From assembly GCA_025201365.1 (NCBI GenBank), contig JAIXMF010000007.1, forward strand, positions 1-64,000: DNA of 64,000 nucleotides, given 5' to 3'. Each line of letters opens with the position of its first letter. Position 1 is the first letter of the stretch. Made by a program: the position numbers and the translations under genes. The DNA comes from Syncephalis plumigaleata. Its lineage: Eukaryota > Zoopagomycota > Zoopagomycetes > Zoopagales > Piptocephalidaceae. Below the pieces are notes generated by a model. It searched no databases. It saw only the letters and a list, made by a program, of their open reading frames with translations, and had not been told where the DNA came from. This document shows positions 58,004 to 64,000 of the stretch, in pieces.

Positions 58004-59482
58004 TTAACATGTATTAGACACACTGGTTGCTGCAATTTCCATGGCTATCTTGAAATGACCTAGCATTGTGCTTAGTGGATAGATTCATTGGCACCACTGC
58101 TTAATCGATGCTCAACCTCAGCTAGATGATTAGCAAATAAATACGCGTCTCCTTTGGCAGTTCCGTGTTGCCTAGGTACTCATGTATCTCCGTAATAATG
58201 TCTGTCAATGCTAGTCCTTTGTCGATGCGTATCTGATTGATCTCTATTCGTATAACAAATAAATGAGCCTGTACTATTCATTAGCTATACGGTAATGCTT
58301 ACTTGAATGGGCGGTGGAGAACTCGTCATTCAACAATGAGTGCAGGATGTATTCAATATCAGCGGGAAGTGGCTGGCCAGTACATTGTAGATCACCGTAT
58401 CATCAATAGCATCGAATGCTGCATAGCATGCCTGAAGTATATTCAGTACCGACGCATGTCACCATGTGATACACGTACAATGCTTGCTTTCCCGTGTCTG
58501 TAATATTGATCCTGTCATTTTTATGTTATTCTATCTTAATCATAACAACAACAAATAATAGTATGCTTACCCTTCTTTATTAACGATCATATCCAAACGA
58601 GACGTGATTTGATCAATCTGAAGAGGTGCAAATCGAAATCGCGTACACCGAGACTGTAATGCCGGGATAATCTTGCTAACGTAATTGCAAATGATGCAGA
58701 AGCGAACATTAGTCGTGTATTTCTCGATGACTATCATGCAACACTATTATCAGCCAATATCATCATCAATTCCTTGTGGTATTCCTCCACTTACCACGTC
58801 GCAATGCTGATTGTGCTGCCTGAGTCATGGCATCGGCTTCATCGAGTACAATCAGTTTGAATCCAACGCTGTATATTGTCATTACTATGAGTTATTGTAA
58901 TGGCATTGCTCATCTTCATGTACTTACACGGATGTACGACGTGTGCTAGCAAAACTGATAATCTGATTGCGAATCACATCAATACCGCGTTCATCTGATG
59001 CATTCAGCTTCGATACAAGACAGCAATATCAGTATTACGACATCAACCATCTATCAGCTCGTTACCACCGCCTACCTCGAGTACCATTGATGAGAATTCA
59101 CTCTGTACAGCTGACGAGCACACGCTAGTATGGTCGATGTTTTACCCGTGCCAGGTGGACCGTAGAACAACAAATGAGGTAGACGACCCTGTTTTATGAA
59201 GTTCTGTACTGTAATACTATTAGTATATATCCTATATTACTGTTACTTGCGTATGCTTACACGTCGATACAATCTCCTGCTGCGATACAAGATCGTCCAA
59301 GGTTATTGGTCGATACTTTTCTACCCTGTATACACCAACCGTATGAATAAATATTTGTAGTTTACAGTAATTAAAGCAGCTTACCAGGGCAGGTGTTGCT
59401 TATGGTCCTCCGCAACACTGTCTATGTTCATTTCTTGATCCTTGCCTGTTTGGCTGGGTAGATCCACGTCCATAGTCGTCAT
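58004..59482 (-). CDS. RFC3: Replication factor C small subunit (yeast Rfc3/human RFC5), six apparent frame breaks
   Basis: An AAA+ clamp-loader subunit that loads PCNA. Eight exons: 59385-59482, 59261-59325, 59076-59208, 58928-59007, 58795-58868, 58571-58730, 58303-58511, 58004-58243; about 354 residues. Motifs: [37 protein letters not shown] (Walker A), [36 protein letters not shown] (Walker B), [20 protein letters not shown] (SRC motif) and HGDMRR-VLNILQ (sensor 2). The GIDVIR and ICNY wording point to Rfc3/RFC5 rather than the other small subunits. Single-base losses near 59110, 58490, 58455, 58385, 58107 and 58075; exon lengths agree with exactly these. Confidence 0.92.
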
Positions 59483-59753
59483 TATGAAGAAAAGAAGTGG
59501 TAAAGAAATGAAACGTGTTTTTTCTGCGCGTTATTGAAATTAAAAGGGTGAAATTACTATGTATTTATTCAATATGAACTAGGATGCTTGATTGGGGACA
59601 ACAGCATCAGATACATGTTGATATTTACGTAATGAACAATTGAATAGCGACTTGAGTAACATGGACATCGATGGACATTAGCATCTTCTTAAGCACAGGC
59701 TTCAGTTACTAATATTAGAATTACCACCATTAGCAATAACGTTGTTAGTTTGT

Positions 59754-59969
59754 TCATTCGGATGGGACGTTTGGTGTACAGTTTGACTTCCCTGAACGTT
59801 GATTGGCAGTCGTTGAGCGAGCAACGGCTTGACTATTTTCGCTAGAGCTAGAGCTGGGACTGGGATTGGGATTAAGTGAACGGCGTTCGACAACAGCACG
59901 ACGCATCCTATTGGGCTTAGCTTCAATGGCAACCAGACTGGTGACAGCGACAGCGGCAGAGAACTTCAT
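59754..59969 (-). CDS. Small secreted Ser/Asn-rich protein
   Basis: Starts MKFSAAVAVTSLVAIEAKPN, a plausible signal peptide, followed by a basic stretch RMRRAVVERRS with dibasic sites and a PSPSSSSSEN low-complexity tail; 71 residues. A change of frame near the end would extend it to NNVIANGGNSNISN, stopping at 59702, so one lost base is possible. The upstream region has a TTTATA element. No homologue recognised; function unknown. Confidence 0.5.
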   Translation of the reverse strand: MKFSAAVAVTSLVAIEAKPNRMRRAVVERRSLNPNPSPSSSSSENSQAVARSTTANQRSGKSNCTPNVPSE

Positions 59970-60694
59970 GTTTATTAGTTTAGTGGAATGATAGACAGAT
60001 AAACAAACTAGAACGAGAGTAGAAAGTAGTAGTAGAGTAGAGTAGAAGAGCGAGTATGAAGATGACAAGTCGATTGCGTCAAAAAGTGCTTGATTTATAG
60101 CCGAGATGATGATGATGGCGGATATTGGTATAGCTGCATTGGCAATCTGCTGCTTATTGATAGTGCATTGAGTAAGCAAGTACCAATTAGATGAATGTTG
60201 TTCATGTCGTATAACCGCATGTTTGTCAATTGTCTGAATCTACATTATCATCATTTTAGAATACTCCATCAATAATGACGCGTACACTTGCTATTGTCAT
60301 TGTATTGAGCAGCATGTGTATGAGTATAGATGACATGGAGTATTAGTAATGAGCATGCTAATAATGGCAAGTGATGTCATGTAACGCTTTTTCTTTTTTT
60401 TTCTTTAGTGCGCAGTTTGTAATTGAGACGTCCATTTATCCAAAATAAGGGTGAAATTAAGGGACAGAATACAATCAGTAATTACCCTACTATTAATGGC
60501 AATGTACATGTGGAGTTGATGTTATTTTGGTCTGCAATGCGCAGTTTAAAATCGAAATCACTATACCCGAGAGAATGGTATATCCAGCTAATTTACGACA
60601 TAAATAAGAGATGGCAATATTGCTACTTTCTCTGCACCAGCCATATTCTCTCTTGCTGCTCTAACTTTAGCTTCCACTAAATATTACGAATACC
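59970..60694. other. Gene-free spacer between divergent secreted-protein genes
   Basis: About 0.7 kb. A long T-rich tract ending CTTTAG (about 60391-60408) resembles an acceptor and could belong to a 5' UTR intron of the kinase-like gene. No gene seen. Confidence 0.45.
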
Positions 60695-61964
60695 ATGCGT
60701 TCACTATTTCATCCTAATACATTAACGATAACAACCGCGGTGTTGGCATTGATATCATGTGCTACACATACGCAAGCACTTGAAGGTCGTCTAACTGGTA
60801 ATATAGCAAGCTAAACATCTGTCTACTGCTAATACAAGCGCATATTTGTAGGACCGGATAATCCAAACTCGTATGGTCGTCAATATATGAATCAAGTAGC
60901 GGCAAATGAAGGGCTGTCAAAACCTGTCTGGTATGGCGGCGGAACGAATGAGTTTAGCTTTGCCAAGGTTACATATAATCGACAAGCTGGATTTCTGAAA
61001 TGCATTCCAAGAAATGATGAACAAACGGCATTTGATGTGAGTGTAATGAATGTCGTTTATTTGCTATTACTTATCCTTGTATAAAAGAGGCTTTTAGCTG
61101 CACGAGAGACGCTTACGGGAATCAATGGGGAATACCGCGATCATGTGGCATATCCGTTGACACGTGTCGAAGTTCCCGCACAGCAATCTCAACCTAAAGG
61201 AAACTGTTTCGTCTACCGCAATATTGATGGCAGGAACTATGGGATTACTTGATAAAGAAAGACTATGGAGAACGTACCGTTTTTATCAATCAAATCATGC
61301 CACAAATACTTAAAGGTAAGCAGTTTATTATGCTCGTTAATTCATACACTAACTATTCTATAGGTTCCATCTACCTTTATAATGCCGGTATTAAGCACAA
61401 GGATTTGCACGTAGGCAGTAAGTATTATCACGCTATGCCACATCAAGCTAACGTGTAAATGTAGATATTATGGTCCAGGAGCAAGCTAACGGGCAATTGA
61501 AGGCAATTATAATTGATTTTGACAAGGTGGAAATACTTCCGCATAATAGACAACTCATAAATATCAACACTGCGCCGACAATGGGCATTACTGGTCCTAG
61601 CAGTCCCTACTTTTGTTATAACTTCCATCAAGCACCTCTGACATATATTCCATTCGTCATTGAAAAGGGTATGCTGTTGGATCGACAAAACATCACACCC
61701 GATGACCGTATGAAAATAAGGGAGCACATAAAGGAACGAGCTAAGAAATCTCCGCAAGCAACTGAAGAAAACTTGGATAAAGCCGTAGATGCTTATGTTA
61801 CGTTGCTTCGAGTGGCTGCTATACTTGCGCGCGGTATAGACTGCACTAGTTTTATGACCGTATTGAAGGACGTCTACCCTTTGTCGCTGAAGCCGGCTGG
61901 AAATAAAATAACGCGTTATTTTCGTCAAATGCCGCAGAAGTTTCGTAGCAGCATAATGGCCTAG
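60695..61964 (+). CDS. Secreted protein-kinase-like protein, one apparent frame break
   Basis: Five exons: 60695-60797, 60852-61036, 61088-61315, 61364-61417, 61465-61964; about 356 residues. It begins MRSLFHPNTLTITTAVLALI with a signal peptide ending near THTQA. A kinase fold is suggested by AGFLKCIPRN (beta-3 Lys), ARETL (helix-C Glu), a catalytic loop HKDLHVGNIMV and a metal site IIIDFDK (DFD for DFG). The exon 4/5 splice completes the N of the catalytic loop, which supports it. Downstream is an all-helical C-lobe-like part (REHIKERAKKSPQATEENLD). The Lys, Glu, Asp, Asn and DFD Asp are all present, so activity is possible. One base is missing near 61241 (G-run, after RNYG). Its family among secreted kinases is unknown to me. 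Confidence 0.65.
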
Positions 61965-62247
61965 ATTCTGACGATAATTATCGCTGGTGCACTGGGCAGC
62001 GATATGCAATCATTAATGACTTGTAGTAGCTGATCGAATGATGGCTAATACTTTTATGATTGAAATAAACTTACGATTTCAACGATTCAATTCGAAGTGT
62101 AAATCAATTTATGTCAAGATGATGACAGCGTATCATTACAACTGCCAATAAATGACCATTTCATTCATTAATGTATTAACAAAGAATTGAATGATGATGG
62201 AATGTTCGGTGCGTTGACAATATACATACATCATAGTAATAGCAATA

Positions 62248-63185
62248 ATGCCGATTATCGATTACAATAATCCACGAGATGCTGAATGGATCAAATCGGC
62301 CGAGCAGGAAGGCGACATTCTACATCATCCACTAGGTGAACTGAGCATCAACGACTTTTATATAATGGCAGCGGGAGATCAGTCCGAGCAACGTAAAAGA
62401 CTAATAGGAATGCAAGTACAGCTAGTCTACTTGTTTGCTCGGAATGCTTTGGTAGCATGTCGAGCACTTGTGTCAAAACCTCATAACCTACCGCTGTGAT
62501 GCTCCTTTTTGTCGTCACTTCCAGGCACGCTAATGGTGGCCACATTTCTGCTGATACCGCTAGTGGACGGGCTTAATTGTCAAATGGCTTTCAGCACCGA
62601 AATGGCCGATATAGGATGTTCAATGCTGTGTAATAGTGCAATCCTGCTTCATAAAGTCTACTCGGTCCTATCCAAGCGGAATGGATCTTGTACATTGGCA
62701 TCTCGCTAATACTACCGCAAATCGCCTATCCTTTCCTAATGATATGTTGCGGCTATTTCACCGTAGAAACAACACTCTACTGCTTGGTGTAATATCCACA
62801 GTTGATGGTATGGTATTGGGCGGGCGTCAACATTCCGCTCGGCATGCTCTTTTCCGGTATATTCTACCATGCTGCCTATAAGCAATACGTACTGTCACCG
62901 TTTAGTATCTGGGAACGTATGGCTCATGATGATACACAAGCAATGCTCCTCGCCCTATTCTGCAGGATCGTTTGTTCTACCTGCATTCTCGTTCACATTG
63001 ACAATGTCAATCAGGACAATCTATTTGTTCTAGACTGGTAAGTGATAGTGCTACGGCAATCACAAAATAAAAATCATCTAACTTGTGTGACTAGGGCTAT
63101 AGTCTCCACAGTACTGACTAATGACTGTTGCAACAACCAAGGAAGTAAGCCAACTGAACGGGAGAATCATGCCAAGAAAATCTGA
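62248..63185 (+). CDS. Unrecognised multi-pass membrane protein, several frame breaks
   Basis: Starts MPIIDYNNPRDAEWIKSAEQ with a soluble N terminus of about 45 residues, then at least five hydrophobic segments in successive frames (LVYLFARNALVACRAL, TLMVATFLLIPLVDGL, WILYIGISLILPQIAYPFLM, WYWAGVNIPLGMLFSGIFYH, LLALFCRIVCSTCILVHI). A last exon after a GTAAGT intron (about 63040-63094) encodes AIVSTVLTNDCCNNQGSKP and ends at 63183-63185. Three or more single-base losses (about 62690, 62800-62820) and probably a short intron ending TTCCAG at 62523. It sits downstream of the kinase-like gene on the same strand. A receptor or transporter role cannot be chosen. Confidence 0.5.
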
Positions 63186-63306
63186 ATAAACACGACATAC
63201 AATCTTTTATTTAGAAATAAAAACAAGTTGCCTTGATGTTATAGCATGTTAAATTGCAATAAAAATGATAAATACTAGCAGGTGATGTATTTGACGGCCA
63301 AGAAAT

Positions 63307-63320
63307 AAAAAAGCAAAAAA
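63307..63320 (-). terminator. RNA polymerase III terminator of tRNA-Gln
   Basis: Two T6 runs on the minus strand (63320-63315 and 63312-63307) begin three bases after the tRNA 3' end. Confidence 0.9.
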
Positions 63321-63323
63321 CAT

Positions 63324-63395
63324 TGGTCGCACTGAGAATCGAACTCAGGTCCCCAGATTCAAAGTCTGATGTGCTAACCATTACACCATGCAACC
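63324..63395 (-). tRNA. tRNA-Gln (anticodon TTG)
   Basis: 72 bases, no intron, discriminator A included. The acceptor arm pairs GGTTGCA with TGCGACC, the D arm contains TGGTGTAATGGTTAGCAC (A box), the anticodon loop is CTTTGAA with TTG reading CAA, and the T arm has GAGTTCGATTC (B box). The position of the T run supports the end. Confidence 0.95.
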
Positions 63396-64000
63396 GCCGA
63401 TAAAATGTTGTGTTTTTTTACCTACTAGAATTAGGCATTAATTTTGGTCAAATTTTAAAAATTTGCGCTTTTTTTACGTTTTTTTGTAATTAAATAGTAT
63501 ATAAACGTTGGCTTTATTATGTATAAGCATGTACATGATGCTTAAGCTTGTTTTTTGCATATTAAACATGATTAAACCATATTTATACACTAAATTGTAT
63601 CAGTTTTTACGTATTTACTATGCCGTTCGACGAGCGCCTGCCCGCCTGATGCCATATAACCTATTTTTCACTATTATTGCTACAGTAAACAAGCAACATA
63701 GACCGGCACTGTTTAGGCATAAAGTATTATTGCTACGTTTTACTTATTTACTTATGTTTATCGCCATAGCATTATGCTAAGGGAGGAGCATGTGGTACCG
63801 TTTGTGGCGTGTTTTTTAAACGGCATGACTACTATTACCACGCTCCCAACGATGACTCCGATACATGCGGCCGAGCAAATGGGTGAATGCACGGAATGCT
63901 CTTCATATAACCGCATCAAGCACGTCACACGACCCTTGGCTCCTCATCTGTTCCTCTTCTCTATTCCTCTTACCGCATTTCTCGTCTACCAATACTCAGC
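63396..64000. other. Gene-free end of window
   Basis: The left part is AT-rich with T-runs and an open frame of no recognisable protein character. From about 63780 GC rises and the sequence turns C/T-rich near the end with a CATATAA element at 63905-63911, so it may be the promoter of a gene starting beyond the window. Confidence 0.4.

Noticed and set aside
62470-62523. In-frame TGA in the membrane protein read as recoding
   Set aside because: A short intron ending TTCCAG explains it better; no selenocysteine machinery is expected in fungi.
1-64000. Transposons, retroelements, viral copies or CRISPR arrays
   Set aside because: No transposase, reverse transcriptase, integrase, terminal repeats or regular spacer arrays were found on either strand.

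Overview
The window is fungal nuclear DNA. The evidence is a dense set of genes split by short (about 45-90 bp) introns with GTAAGT-like donors and CTAAT/CTAAC branch points, plus fungal or opisthokont genes: a DASH-complex Dad2-like subunit, Qcr10, an Opy2-type cysteine-rich surface protein, a Dma1-type FHA-RING ligase, a Rap/Rsr1 GTPase, chitin deacetylase and an AA11-like lytic polysaccharide monooxygenase (LPMO). ARPC2, TSR3, SYF1, LEO1, GPN3, RFC and RPC11 orthologues are all clear. Moderate GC, many introns and the gene mix suggest an early-diverging (zoopagomycete- or mucoromycete-like) fungus; that placement is an inference.

Layout. 0-16 kb: a chitin/GlcNAc theme (LPMO, chitin deacetylase, then GlcNAc-6-P deacetylase and GlcN-6-P deaminase in tandem) interleaved with housekeeping genes (PHS1 dehydratase, Dad2-like, TSR3, ARPC2, RPC11, RPL10A). 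16-24 kb: a very intron-rich xanthine dehydrogenase and an epoxide-hydrolase-like protein on the minus strand. 24-32.5 kb: a saccharopine-dehydrogenase-like oxidoreductase, QCR10, SYF1 and a PHO80/PCL-like cyclin. 32.5-40 kb: a gene-poor 7.5 kb stretch with simple repeats, a few hairpins and two small ORF candidates. 40-52 kb: signalling and cell-surface genes (Dma1-like ligase, Rap-like GTPase, a secreted His-rich repeat protein, a triple-PH protein, a DUF4112 protein). 52.8-59.5 kb: nuclear genes (LEO1, EFG1, GPN3, a coiled-coil protein, an RFC small subunit). 59.7-63.2 kb: a small secreted protein, a secreted protein-kinase-like protein and a multi-pass membrane protein; then tRNA-Gln(TTG).

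The most striking whole-window signal is that many conserved genes, including essential ones, lack exactly one base at one or more places (I count about 40), always a net loss of one base and mostly in or beside short homopolymers. Uncorrected long-read deletion error is the simplest reading, but widespread translational frameshifting would look the same in DNA alone. Other notable signals: five GC-AG introns sharing a GCAAGT donor, a 19-nt micro-exon in PHS1, a start codon probably split by an intron in GPN3, a 26-bp inverted repeat inside the first RPL10A intron, three PH domains that each carry an identically placed 63-nt exon, and a secreted kinase-like protein with an HKDLH...N / DFD core. 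I found no transposons, viral elements or CRISPR arrays.
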